Source: Nymphaea colorata
Taxonomy: Eukaryota; Streptophyta; Magnoliopsida; Nymphaeales; Nymphaeaceae
Direction of reading: 5' to 3'
Assembly (NCBI RefSeq): GCF_008831285.2
Contig: NC_045149.1
Span: forward strand, 22,202,535-22,266,534
Length of the DNA: 64,000 nucleotides
The translations under genes and the position numbers were made by a program. Of the stretch, positions 25,867 through 37,959 are shown in pieces. Each line of letters starts with the position of its first letter. The stretch's first letter is position 1. The notes beneath the pieces are model-generated. The model saw only the letters and a list, made by a program, of their open reading frames with translations. It did no database searches and was not told where the DNA came from.

Positions 25867-28114
25867 ATGATTAAGCTTTTCAAAGTAAAGGAGAAACAAA
25901 GAGAAGCTGCCGAGAATGCCAATGGCAGGCCAATTAAGAAGCAAACGGCTGGGGAGTTACGGCTTCATAAAGGTTTCTACTTTCAATGAACATACTGATG
26001 CTCACAATGTTTAATACTGTTTTTCAGTAGTTGATATAGAAAATAAATGGGCTGTTGTTTTGGAGTAGGTAGACGGCATGGCTGTTTCTCTGCAAAATGA
26101 TTGCTGGTTTTGTCTTTAACTTCGATACTCAATATATCTAGTTAGGAGACGATGGTAAGCTACCATATTGAATAAGGTGCGATAGAGCTAAAAAACGAGC
26201 GGTGGAGTTCTTTACCTGTTAGAAGTAAACCTTTTTAGATACACATGCTTTACTTGGATTGGATAGGCTAAACATGAGCTTATGCAGCAAACTAATATGC
26301 TGTCCTATGGATATGCTAGCAGCCTTCTAAAACTTTGGTGTAAAAGCTGTATTGCCATTTGCCTGATATTGGTTTCAGATGTTTCAGCATGCTGCCATCT
26401 GTTTACATTGTTGAACTCTTCGGTATCCTGTTGCCTGTGTTTATTGTTAATGATCAAGGGGCTGGGTGACATCTCTGTTTCTTTTTTAGGTTGTGATATC
26501 ATATGTAGCTTTTGGACGTCTCATTTCCCTCCCATGGATTACAGTTGAGTCATGAAATAAAATTTGAACAAGATGAGCCTTGGAATTTTGCAATTATACA
26601 GATAGATATATCTGAGCTTTATGTTAAGCAAATATTAATTATTTCTTCCTGAATATTGCGACTCTCAAAATATTTTGATAGGTGCATCTGAGTTTATATT
26701 TTTGCAAATATTTGTTTTCTTTGGAAGATTTCTTATCGCTTGACTTTGCAATGTGCAGATATTAGTGAGCTTAACCTGCCAAAAACGACTAGTATATCAT
26801 TTCCCAATGGGAAGGATGATTTGATGAACTTTGAGATCAGCATCAGGCCTGATGAGGGATATTATCAGTAAGATATATTATCTGCCTTATCAATTTCATG
26901 TGACTTGCATCCGTTCAAATCTCTATCATCTTCTGTCAGTTTGTTAGTACTAGAGTATGAATATTCTCTGCAAAATCCAATCCTTCCATAAACTCCATAA
27001 ACGGACCATGTATATTTGAACATGCTGAACTAGCTAAAACTTCCATCTGATGCACCAGTAAGTTTCTCTTAAGGTGATGTATGTGTGACATTAAGTTTGT
27101 GTGCCAGAGGTGGTACATTTTTGTTTACTTTTCAGGTTTCTCCAATATATCCACACGAGGCGCCAAAAGTCAAATGTAGAACTAAGGTACTTTTCTTGAC
27201 TATTGATGCAACACTTTTGTTATGTTTTTTGTTTGTCAAGCATATTCTTAGCTTATAAGTTATAACAGTATCATTCTCAAAATATTTGCAGGTTTACCAT
27301 CCAAATATTGACCTAGAGGGAAATGTGTGCCTCAACATACTGCGTGAAGATTGGAAACCAGTTCTTAATATAAATACAATAATTTATGGCCTGAACCATC
27401 TTTTCACGGTAATTTTAGTCCTCTATTTTTTCCATCAGCTGAGAATTTGTTTTGTGTTTACAAGTGTTGCCTTCTGGACCTCTGGTTGTGTTAAACTATT
27501 TTATTCCTGTTTCCTGTGATTATAATTTTGCAAGTTTTTAAAATGCCACTTGTATTTGTGAACTTTAGTCATAGTGTTTGTGGTGTGTTCATGACGCTTG
27601 AGTGGCAGCATTATTTTTAGCCTACGCTTGTTGTTGGTGCAGATGAAACTAATCTTTTCATATTACCATTACAGTGATCTTGACAGGTCTTCACCGCTGA
27701 ACTGAGGAAGTTTGAAATCTTGTTTCCCCTGTTTCTTGCTTATTAACGATGAAGCACTGTTTAGATGGGCTAACTGGCTTTGGGATCTGCTTGATAATTG
27801 TTTTCTTGTTTGCCAAGCAGCTGTTGCTCTGAAAGTTTCTAATTTTTCATGTTTTAATGTGTGCATTTTGCTGCATGGATATCAGTCTGTTATCTCGTTC
27901 TTTATTCTGAATTACCTTCAAAATTCTGTAGAGGGTGATCTGAACCGTTGCCACTGTTTTTTTTTTTTGCATGCAGCAACCCAATCATGAAGATCCCTTG
28001 AACCACGACGCTGCTGTTGTTCTGAGAGACAATCCTAGGCTATTCGAAGCAAATGTAAGAAGGGCCATGGCAGGCGGTTATGTAGGCCAAACCTTCTTCC
28101 CGAGGTGCATATAG
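25867..28114 (+). CDS. RCE1: NEDD8-conjugating enzyme E2, UBC12/RCE1
   Basis: This E2 accepts NEDD8/RUB from the AXR1-ECR1 E1 and transfers it to cullins, which activates cullin-RING ubiquitin ligases. Five exons (25867-25972, 26759-26867, 27108-27186, 27292-27408, 27977-28114) give 182 residues, the usual family length. The N-terminal [11 protein letters not shown] is the UBC12-specific tail that docks the NEDD8 E1. The UBC fold follows, with HPN at 101-103 and the active cysteine at C111 in [16 protein letters not shown]. The end is [13 protein letters not shown]. All splice sites are GT-AG and phases match. Residue 131 region reads [15 protein letters not shown], against GLFHLFTEPNSEDPL as I recall it in Arabidopsis RCE1. 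I see no damage. Confidence 0.96.
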
Positions 28115-30040
28115 TGTGCTTGTTGGTGCTCTTGGCCCCTATAGATCTTCGGCTACTCCTTTCCATCTTGTGGGGTGCTTTCCTGCTTGTGCGTCCAGTT
28201 CGAGAACTGCTGAATCTGATGCCTCCATACATAAAAAAAAGCCCATAATGGGTCTTCGGGCACTCGTGCATTTCAAACTGATTTGTGACACATCGTGCGG
28301 ACGGTGTTTGTCTCCTTTGTTTGGTGTATAACTGGGATGATCTTTATGGTCTATTTTTATTCATCGATTCAGTCTGTGCTGTGTTTCCTCTTTTCATCAT
28401 CTTTTCTGGTCCCCTCGTGTATTTACGGATTCCAACGACCTAAATGATTTTTGACTGTGAGCTGAAAATCATTTTCACACCCACACATCTTGTTTGTATC
28501 AGGAACTGGACAAATTGATCAATGTAGATAAGCTGGCTTATCAGGACAGGAAATCCAGTTCTTAGTCTATTGTTAGGCAGTGCATTGTCCTTGCTGTTGT
28601 TGAGTGTAAGCAGGTTAATTCTCATACTAAGGCAGCTCTGCTGATTGCTAGGTGGGGAAGTGTATCTGCACTAGTATAACAGGTGGTTGTTGGTGGTATT
28701 TCATTTTTAGAAGGCCGCTTACTTGACTGTCACATGAAACCAACCATTGTTTCTTGCAAACTCATCATGAATCTGGACTAAGAGAGCTGATTAGTCGTCT
28801 GAAGTCTGCATTTTCCCGACACTTGAAAATAACGTTTTTGCAATTTTGAGACTTAAGTTTTCTATCACATCTAGCTATTCAGCTGCAATCCGCAGGTCTA
28901 AAAGGTACATGGGACAGCATGATCGGGCGTTCTTCTTCAGCAGATTTCCGTTTTGATTTTCCCTTCAAACTTCGCGATCCATCTCGTCCTACGTATAAAA
29001 TCTGCTTCACACAAAATGCTCGCATGTAATATATGAATGTGCAAGTTATGTAACTCATCCAAGTTCAATCGATGACTTAAAAATTGTTTTCGTAACCAAG
29101 CCATCAATTGATGTTTGATTGCACAGATAAGTGGATTTTTCCAGAGGAAGGTTTTCAATCGCCGAGAAGTAATCAAACAAGGTGAGCAAATTGTCAACGT
29201 GAATCACTACATCTCCAAAACGGTGAAAATTTTTCTTCTCGTCAGAGTTGCACTTCTTCGCCCAGCTTCTCAAATTAAAATCAAGTTGGTCAAATGTTTT
29301 TAGTATGAAGAGTTGCTCCTCTCTAATGTACTGAAAAAAAAAAATTCTCCGCTTGGCTTCTGTGCAGCTTCTGAAATCATTTGTTCCAAATGATCCAGAT
29401 GTACTCAAATCCAAAGCACGTTGGTTCCAATTTGAACTTGGTCTCACTAATTAACAATCGGTAACTCCAAAAACGCATTTCCATTCCTTGGTAGTGGTTG
29501 TGAGCTGGAGAAAATGGGTAGGAATGGATGCATTAATATCCTATCCACGATTTGCCACAGAAATAGTTTGTTCCAACCTCCAAAATAGACAGGGATGGTG
29601 CTCGAGCCAGACAGCTTGTGTCTCGGCTCACTTGAAGGGCATAGCGTAGCATAGTTGATCCAATTGATGGCAAATAAAAGTTTAACCGTCAGTTTGATTT
29701 TCATAAGCTATTTATGTAAACGGCAAATGATGAACACGGCTCTCCAGTCTCCACTTGAGTTTCAGAGCAAAGGCATAGGGAAGGGAAGGGAGCTGTGGCT
29801 CTTTTCCCACTCGAATTGAACAATATAACGTAACTAATCCTTGGATATCCACCCAAACTCCAGTGGATCCTGTTGTCTGGGGCGGCTTACGATTTCCTGC
29901 AGATGTAAGAAAACCAGAAAAAGGAAACGAAAAGGAGCGAGAAAATTGAGGAAATACCGGTGCTTTGTGCACTCCTCTGTGCCCGTACAGAAGAGAAGGG
30001 GACGAGCCGATGAAGGGCAGACCCGGCCCCCTATCAGCGT
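28115..30040. other. UBC12 3' flank, intergenic DNA and COG6 promoter
   Basis: The first few hundred bases are probably the UBC12 3' UTR. A minus-strand open stretch at 29055-29447 has no recognisable domain or start context. The last 300 bases are the likely COG6 promoter. I see no further gene. Confidence 0.45.
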
Positions 30041-30045
30041 AGCAT

Positions 30046-30072
30046 AGAGAGAGAGAGAGAGAGAGAGAGAGA
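30046..30072. repeat. (GA)n tract in the COG6 leader
   Basis: About 13 GA units end six bases before the COG6 ATG at 30079. GA tracts at plant promoters and leaders bind BASIC PENTACYSTEINE proteins; any such role here is inferred. Confidence 0.85.
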
Positions 30073-30078
30073 AGGGCG

Positions 30079-33000
30079 ATGGCGGTGGATCTGGCGCCGG
30101 GATTGTCCCGGAAGCTGAAGAAGGTGCTGGAATGCCGGACTGACTCGCCGGAGGTGGCAGCGTCGCTCGCCACCCTCGACACCTTCTATACCACCAACAC
30201 CCCGCACGACCGCAGGCACCTCAGATCCACCATCGAGAAGCGCTCCCTTTCCATCAACCAGGAGTTTCTTCTCGCTGCGTCCCCCGCATTAGAGGCATGG
30301 AAATAAATCATCCCGTGAAAATCGTTGCCAATGTCGTAATTCGATCTTCTTGGGGCCGTCATTTTTGGCGTTGAGAAGGATATAGAAGTCGAATTCGTGG
30401 GCTGTGCTTGAAATTCTTTTCTGATCTCGATGTCGTTGGTGCAGGCACTGGATCGTGTGGAGGAAGACGTTAACGGATTGGCCGAATGTTGCGATAAGTA
30501 TGTCTTCTTTTCCGTGCTCTTTCCGTTCCCAGTTCTTTTTGTAGTTTTGGTTGTTGTGATTCTGAATTGTTGGTGATAACGCTTGGATTTTGTTGTATTT
30601 AAGTGTCCATGGTGATTGAATAATTAAGAAAAATCGCCTACATCAGTGCAAAGGTTTCCCACATGTGATTTTTATTGTTCTAACTAATGCTTCTGGTGCT
30701 TGATTGCGGTGCATTTGATTTCTATCTCTCATTTGGATCCTTATTGTTGTAACTGATGGTTCTGGCTCCTGATTGAGGTGCCCTTGATCTCTGTTTCTCA
30801 TTTCTGAGACATATGGTTGCTTTAGATGGCTGATGCAGCCTTAGTGATCATTTTGAGGCTGTGTCTGTTTGAGATTCATTTTGAGAACAGTTCATTTTTG
30901 CAGAGCTAAGCAAGGATTGTTTTGGATATCTCTGGAAGTCACATATCAGCACCTCTGATAATGACATCCAGGCAATGATATTTTGGACCCTTAAGAAAAG
31001 ATCATCCAAAGGATACCTTGAGTTCTCACCCACCAGGGTTGGAACTTGAAATATATGATCGTTAAACTGCCTTGCAATTGTAATTGTACTGTTATTATTC
31101 AAGTTTTTGAAATTTAAAACAGTAAAATGACTTTTTGTGTCTGATCATATATATTGCAAATTTTACAGGATCGCAAAGGCGTTGAGCAACTGTAACATAA
31201 TAACCGGAGATATTATTAGTACCACTGAGAGACTTGAGCAGGAGCTTGAGAGTACCACTCAAAGGCAGGAGATAGTTTCTTGTTTTCTTCGTGATTATCA
31301 GCTTTCCAATGAGGAGGTTTGAGATTTATTCAGCTGTAAAATTTTCAGAGTCTTTAGCATAATTTGACTAAGATCTGGTTCTTACCTAAGGCCATCAATT
31401 CAACTACAGATAATTGCATTAAGGGAGGAAAATTTGAATGAGAATTTCTTCAAAGCACTTTCTCGTGTTCAGGAGATCCATACCAACTGCAAGATACTGC
31501 TTAGAACACATCATCAGGTATTTATCTTCCTTTCTTTATTGTTAATGCATATTAGTAATGTGCCTATATATGCATGGATCGTCATACATTCAATAATCTG
31601 ATGATCATCTACAAAGACGTGGGCACTTTCTATCTCACAGATCTGTCTCTGGTGTTTTTTTCTTTCATGGGTTAATTTCGGTGTTTATCAAGGTCTTGGT
31701 GCTCTTTTAATGTTGGTATGGTTTCACAATGCAAAACACTATTCAACTATCAGCATCATGAAAGAACTCCTGTGATGGGAATGTTCTGATCATGGTTTAA
31801 TTTTCAAAATTTGATATTGGGATGGAAATCTCTGGGTTGTGAAGATGCAGCCTATGTAGCTTATATAGAGTTATCATAATTCCTAGATCTTTGAGGTTTG
31901 TTTATCTTTATATGAGGCAGTTTTTGTTTGGTTAGGCTCATAACACATTTGTGTGTCCCTGTAATCAGGGGCGGAACCAGAAATTTTTCATTAGGCGGGC
32001 CGAATTAAAGTTTCTAAATTTTGACTAGGGCCGAAATATCATTTTTCAAAATTTTTATATAGAACAAGTGAAATTTTTTAAAATTTACATGTAAATTTAA
32101 AAGAAAAAAGTTTTTGAGGTGGGGCCAAGGCCCAAGCGGGCCCTACCTTGGCTACGCCCCTGCATATAATGTAAGTTGGACTAATCGGAAAAGTTCATGC
32201 ACCAGTGCTTCCCTTCTCAGACAATTGGCATTAGGGCTAGAATCCATGATAAATATGAAAAGATTTGTGGATGCTATGTTAGTGAGAACATGTTGCTTTT
32301 ATTTTTTTCCCTTTTCTTATCTTTGAAATTCCATACTGGTTTTATTGGTATTTACTTGATATGGTCCTAAATATGTGGTTTTACATGTTTAACTTGGTTA
32401 ATGAGGATTAAAGTTTCTGCTAATATGAGCTTTAAATATGAGGCTAATTCTATTTAGTTTCTTGTAAGAAGGTCCTCAATTCTCTCCTTTCATTTAGTTC
32501 TTTTATCTCCTTGAGATGTTATTCTTTTACTCTGAAGAATATTAATCCTTTCTTTTTAAGCATTTGTTGATTTTGTGGTCGGTACATTGTATAGATCATT
32601 TAGTTCTGAGAAAAACTTTTCTTTCTCTGGGTAGCTCAGTAATCATTTCAGTTGTTTTAATGGCTTGAGCGCCTATACCTGGGGAATGTATATTTTTTCT
32701 TTTTAAATCAATCAAGTAGAGATGAATACTATATGGTGGTGGTGTAATGTCAACACTCTCTTTGTTACAGCGTGCAGGTTTGGAGTTGATGGATATGATG
32801 GCTGTTTACCAGGAAGGTGCTTATGAGCGTTTGTGCAGGTAAAGCTTTCTCCATATTAGAAAATGTGCTTCTTAATTGCAGCTTTGCTGCCTTTTGAGGT
32901 ATATGTAAGAAGGAATACGGCCATTTTCTAGACTAAGATGGTCTTGTTAAATGATTTGATCAGACTTTAAACCATGAATTCTGTTTGTGGATGGACTGCA

Positions 33001-36000
33001 GCAACTTATCACTTTTACACAGCAGCAATTGGCAACATGCATGGGGAATGGCAAGGCAGTTCTTCAAATTAGTTGACCTTTCACTGTAAAACATGAGATA
33101 AAGCATGATCAGCATGGCAATGACCAATAATAACTGTTTCGTTTTCTATTAATTTTTTTTGGATCCTTTTTGTGGTCAATTGGTATGCTATGTCAACAAG
33201 ACAGATGCACACCTCTAGATGTCAACTCATCTATTTCTAAGAAGAACCTATGCCAGACAGGCCTCGCATCATCTTATAATTGTGTACTATTAAGAATTAT
33301 TAATATTGGATGCACCTATATTCAGAAAAATGATGTTTTATCATGACATATATTATATTTGATTATTTTAGAAAACTATACATTTGCCACCAAATGCAAT
33401 TAATTTTGGAATGAAATGTTACTAAAGTAAGCCTTCTATCATCAATTTTCTGGTAGGAACCAGACATAAATTTACTACTGTCAATGGGAAGGTATAAAGC
33501 AGACTAAAGCAAGAAAAAAGTGAAGCCATGCAAAGAAACTTTAATAGGAATTTTGTTTGTGGAGCACTTAACTGTTTGCTTTGTTTTACATAAATTCATG
33601 ATCATGCAGTTTGACTTATATATATATATATATATATTTATTTATTTGTTGATGTAATGTTTAAGAATACAGGGTCACACTGTTAAATTGTTATCTTTTC
33701 TTCTCTTTCATGCATAAGGTATTGATATGCAAAAATGTGGACCAGTTATACATTACCCAGAACGTAAATCGTAGTACGTTAGAGCAATGCTCTTTACTGG
33801 CTCGTCTGGTTTCCCAGTGTCCATTTAAATACATAGCCTTCCTAGAAAAGGCTACTTGGCTGGCTCAAAACTGTTCCACATTTATTGATTCTCTTCTTAC
33901 TTGGAATTCATGGTCAATGTCGGATTTGTGGATGTCTTGCCTCTACTCAACACAGAATTTATGGTTTGCCTATAGAGTTCATGGTCAATATCTGATTTAT
34001 TAAAGTCTTGCTATTTTTGTAAACACAAATTATGTTCTGCCTTACCAAAACAAAATCCACTGGTGGTAGGTGGGTGCAAGCCGAATGCAGGAAATTGGGT
34101 GACAGTGACAACACTGAAGTTAGCGATCTTTTAAAGAAAGCTGTTCGTTGTTTGAAGGAGAGACCTGTTCTTTTCAAATACTGTGCTGAAGAGGTAACGT
34201 TTTCTAATAGTCCAACAATTACTTAAGGTAATAAAATAGTGCCCTTACCAAGCTTTGACAAAGCCTCATCCAGTTTCTCTCATGATATGTTATCCATTTA
34301 GGTGGCAAATATGAGGCATAATGCACTATTTAGACGGTTCATAAGTGCTTTGACTCGGGGTGGACCTGGTGGACTGCCTAGGCCTATTGAAGTGCATGCT
34401 CATGATCCTTTGCGTTATGTAGGAGACATGTTGGGATGGCTGCACCAGGTTTGTTGACTTTTTATTTTCTGCTTTTCTGTTTGGTCATTTGTTTGCAGCC
34501 ATATTGAGTTGTTTTTTGCTTGTTGTAAGGCTCTAGCTTCAGAACGGGAGCTTGTACTGGTTCTTTTTGATCCTGATGCTGCACTTGACACTGGTCCTAC
34601 TGCACGACGATTCTCTAAAGATGGTGCAAACAATTCAACAAGATTGGAGACTGACCTAACATTTGTTCTTGATCGGATATTTGAAGGGGTATGCCGTCCT
34701 TTTAAAGTGAGAGTTGAGCAAGTTCTGCAATCACAGCCGAGCCTTATACTTTCATATAAACTCAGCAATACCCTGGAATTTTACAGCTACACCGTAAGCT
34801 TCTTTGTCTCTACCTCTGTATGCTTTTCTATTTATTTTTGTCTAAACAGTTTTCTCCTCCCACAGGTACAAGATTTGCTTGGAAAAGATACCGCTCTTTC
34901 TAATACATTGTTGATTCTAAAAGATGCTGCTCAGCAGACCTTCTTTGACATCTTAAAAACTAGAGGAGATAAGATCCTAAAGTATCCTTCAATAATAACA
35001 GTTGACCTATCCCCACCACCATTTGTAAGTGAAGGTGTTCTGGTTCTGCTAGAAATAATTGATACATACAACAGCATGATGGTTCCTGCATCAGGGAAAA
35101 AGCCAGATTTTGAACCAGTGATATCTGCATTGTTGGATCCCATAGTCCAGGTAATGTAATCTTGTCTTTATTGTCAAATTATTTTTCCCTTTATCTTGCT
35201 CTTTTGAATTGGACATCTTAGATATGTACATCTGAAGCATTTATTCTTTAGCTACTGAAAATCTATATTAAGTGGAAGATTTTCAGTACATATATTCATG
35301 CCAATGAGAGGAAAACGTTGGAGGATCAGGTCCATGCTTTCACAGGAGAACTCTGTTTGATATTTTGTACTTGTCCATACGTCCAGCAGAAAGAATTTGG
35401 AATAAATAGAGTTGAACTGACCATGCAAAATCATAAAGTAGCTGCATCTGTTAATATTTTTTAATGCATAAGAAAAGGTTGAAGATACGGCATTCACTGA
35501 ATTGCTGGAGCCTGTTGCAGATGTGCCAAAAGGCTGCAGATGCCCAAAAATCAAAAGGGACAACTTTGTCATCCAGACGGAACAAACTGGGCTCAGATTC
35601 ACGTCATTTAAATCGATCCGCATCTTCTTCAGTGGATGCAATTCTGAACAACAGTTTGGCTTCCTCTCTTCAGGTCAGTTGAATGTTGTATTACTGCAGT
35701 ATTGTTATTTTCCTTTTAGGGATATTAATAGTCTTTCAGCACCATTTTCTCACTGTTGGTATTTGATGCTGTGCACCTCTCTTTTCACCCCTCTTTTATG
35801 CACTGAATGATATTGAATTAATCAACTTAATTTACTTAATTTTCTTCTTACTGGAACACTTTGATGAGAAATCCACTGTGGAAGTGAAAAAATTTAACCA
35901 TACTTAGTGACACGAAATGAAATTTGAGTTTATTCATGTATTTTCAATTTAGTTAATAAAGGTATCTTGTGTCAGACCTTCAAAGATTGATAAATGAGAG

Positions 36001-36744
36001 CTGCTATAGAGTTAAGCTGTTTTTTACTTTGTCTTTCTTTCCAGATAGAGTATCCATATTCATGTCAACATGTTTCTGTTCTTTTGCATGTAAAATTCCC
36101 ATGGGGCATTTGGTATCTTAATGTGGTTTTGTTCCTTTTCTCGAGTTTGGAAGATGGTGGTCCAGAATTTTGAATGGACCCAATTGATCCAGAAATTCAT
36201 GGTGATAACTGTCCTTTACTTGCAGCATGCTGAAACCCCTTCGACGATTTTCCTCATCAACTGTTTGTCAGCCATTCAACAGCCATTGTTGGGTCGTGAA
36301 GTTGCTGAGAAATATGTAAGCCGTCTTGCATCTATGATTGGGGCCCAGCTAAACATTCTTGTGGACAACGAAGTGGATGCTATTCTCAGGGCTTGTAGTC
36401 TGTCTGACAAGATGTCCTATATTCAGCGATTAATCAATGAAGAGCAAACCAGTGACAGTTCATTGCCTCTAGCAACAATGGAGGAAACATCGCCTCCTGT
36501 AATTTCAGAGAGTCTTAGAGTTTTCTTTGCCATTATCACTGGCAGTGAGGGCTCCCTTCCGGAATTTGAGCAGATGCAGGTTCCACAACTTAGGTCAAAG
36601 GCTAGCGTTGGTGTGGCAAAGGCCCTTGCAGAAGTGTATGAACGTATATATGGTGCTATAGTTGATCCACGGAACCAGTATCCTGAACCTAAGTCATTAC
36701 TGAGGCATCCACCAGGTCAGGTGCGGACCATCTTAGGAATATGA
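30079..36744 (+). CDS. COG6: Conserved oligomeric Golgi complex subunit 6
   Basis: COG6 belongs to lobe B of the COG tethering complex on the Golgi, which captures retrograde vesicles. Eleven exons: 30079-30294, 30445-30497, 31169-31316, 31410-31517, 32771-32838, 34070-34193, 34302-34448, 34530-34793, 34866-35150, 35521-35673 and 36226-36744. They give 694 residues, close to the Arabidopsis protein. Conserved blocks include [13 protein letters not shown] near the start, [10 protein letters not shown] coiled coil, [74 protein letters not shown] and the C-terminal RTILGI. All phases fit. Intron 1 begins with GC rather than GT. Intron 4 carries a MITE (31966-32162) and intron 5 is 1.2 kb. A Ser-rich loop lies in exon 10. 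A (GA)n tract precedes the start codon. Confidence 0.96.
30295..30444 (+). other. GC-AG intron 1 of COG6
   Basis: Exon 1 must end after PALE and exon 2 must begin ALDRVEEDV to match the family. The junction reads GAG|GCATGG...GGTGCAG|GCACTG. No GT lies in the needed phase before an in-frame TAA at 30304-30306. A GC donor with matching AG at the exon end and G at +5 is the simplest reading. Retention would truncate the protein after 75 residues. Confidence 0.75.
31966..32162 (+). mobile_element. MITE of the CAGGGGCGGA family in COG6 intron 4
   Basis: This 197-bp element has termini CAGGGGCG...CGCCCCTG, with CAGGGGCGGAACCAG at the left and TTGGCTACGCCCCTG at the right. Flanks CCTGTAAT and CATATAAT match at 6 of 8 positions, consistent with a worn 8-bp duplication and hence hAT-type insertion. 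It is non-coding, and related copies lie at 15.2-15.5 kb and 21.0 kb. Confidence 0.75.
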
Positions 36745-37897
36745 GTGTCCTTCACATGTTGATGGCCCCCTGAATCCAGCATGTCTTGCTGAAAGGTGGT
36801 ATTGCAGACTTCCTTCCAATCAGTTGTAATTTTCTTCTGGATTGCCTGAGAGTGAGACCCCACTGAGTAAAATAGCAATTCGGGTTGCACCAGTGTTTTT
36901 ATACCAATTTCAAACTATAAGGTCAATTCGTCTTTCTTTGTTCTCTTTATCTTCGTCAGCTCCTCCTTCAAATTTTCATGCATGTGCTCACGTTCCGACA
37001 TTAATCTGAAATTTATTCTATGAATAAAACGAGATGAAACATGATCACTACTGCATCTCTATTTTCATTTGCTTTGGTCACCAGTTTGGTGAGCAGGTCG
37101 TACCGTTTTATTACATTTCAGAATAAGTATCCACTTAGCTAATCTGTTTTTTCGAGTGCATGAAAGATTAACAACACATTATTTCAACTCAATTCCTTGA
37201 ATTAAATTAAAACATGCAGCTCACTAAAATCCCAACAAAGCAATAATTGGACTGAGTGGCTGTCATACTTTTGTTTACCCCATCAAGATATTAAAATTTT
37301 CATACCTGGCCTCTTGGTTGGAAGGAATCTCTATGATGACCCAAAGCACTATGAATTTAGAGTCGCTGTAGTGACGAAGCAATCTATCGGAATTCCATCC
37401 CCACGCATAGCGACAGCCTTCATTTGGACATCTGGGTTGGGAAGGAATAGCATTTTGCTCAAACATATACATCACCTTTCAATTGGCCTTGCACCATTTA
37501 CCTTCCGACTAGACTAGCCAGCGGAAAATGAGAAGGGTGGGAGTGCCCTATCCAACTGGCTAAATGCATATTCAGTATATTGTCATATTTTAGTATGCTT
37601 ATACAGATAGGGTTTCTATCGAAATGCTTAGCAGAAAATACTTGACATGTCTCGCTTATTAATAGTAATTACAGTTAAGGTAAAAGGGTAAGTTTTCTAT
37701 TCAGTACTTTTTTTTTTTTTTTTGCATATTGTGTCATCATGGAGTCCAAAAAAATTCTCAAACTATGTACATATTAGAGAGCAATAATACTATAATAAGG
37801 TAATCACAGAGCACCTGCACCACTTACAAAACGTTTATTGCTTGTAAAATAATATGTTTTATTTTTTCCGTTCAATCTTATATATACAACTTCTTTT

Positions 37898-37959
<62 letters not shown>

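Noticed and set aside
29055-29447. Possible retrotransposon or gene fragment on the minus strand
   Set aside because: I looked for Copia or Gypsy motifs and found none in order; no start context and no family.
37275-37517. Overlapping openings on both strands (66-67 codons)
   Set aside because: They look protein-like but have no known family, no ATG context and no flanking exons.
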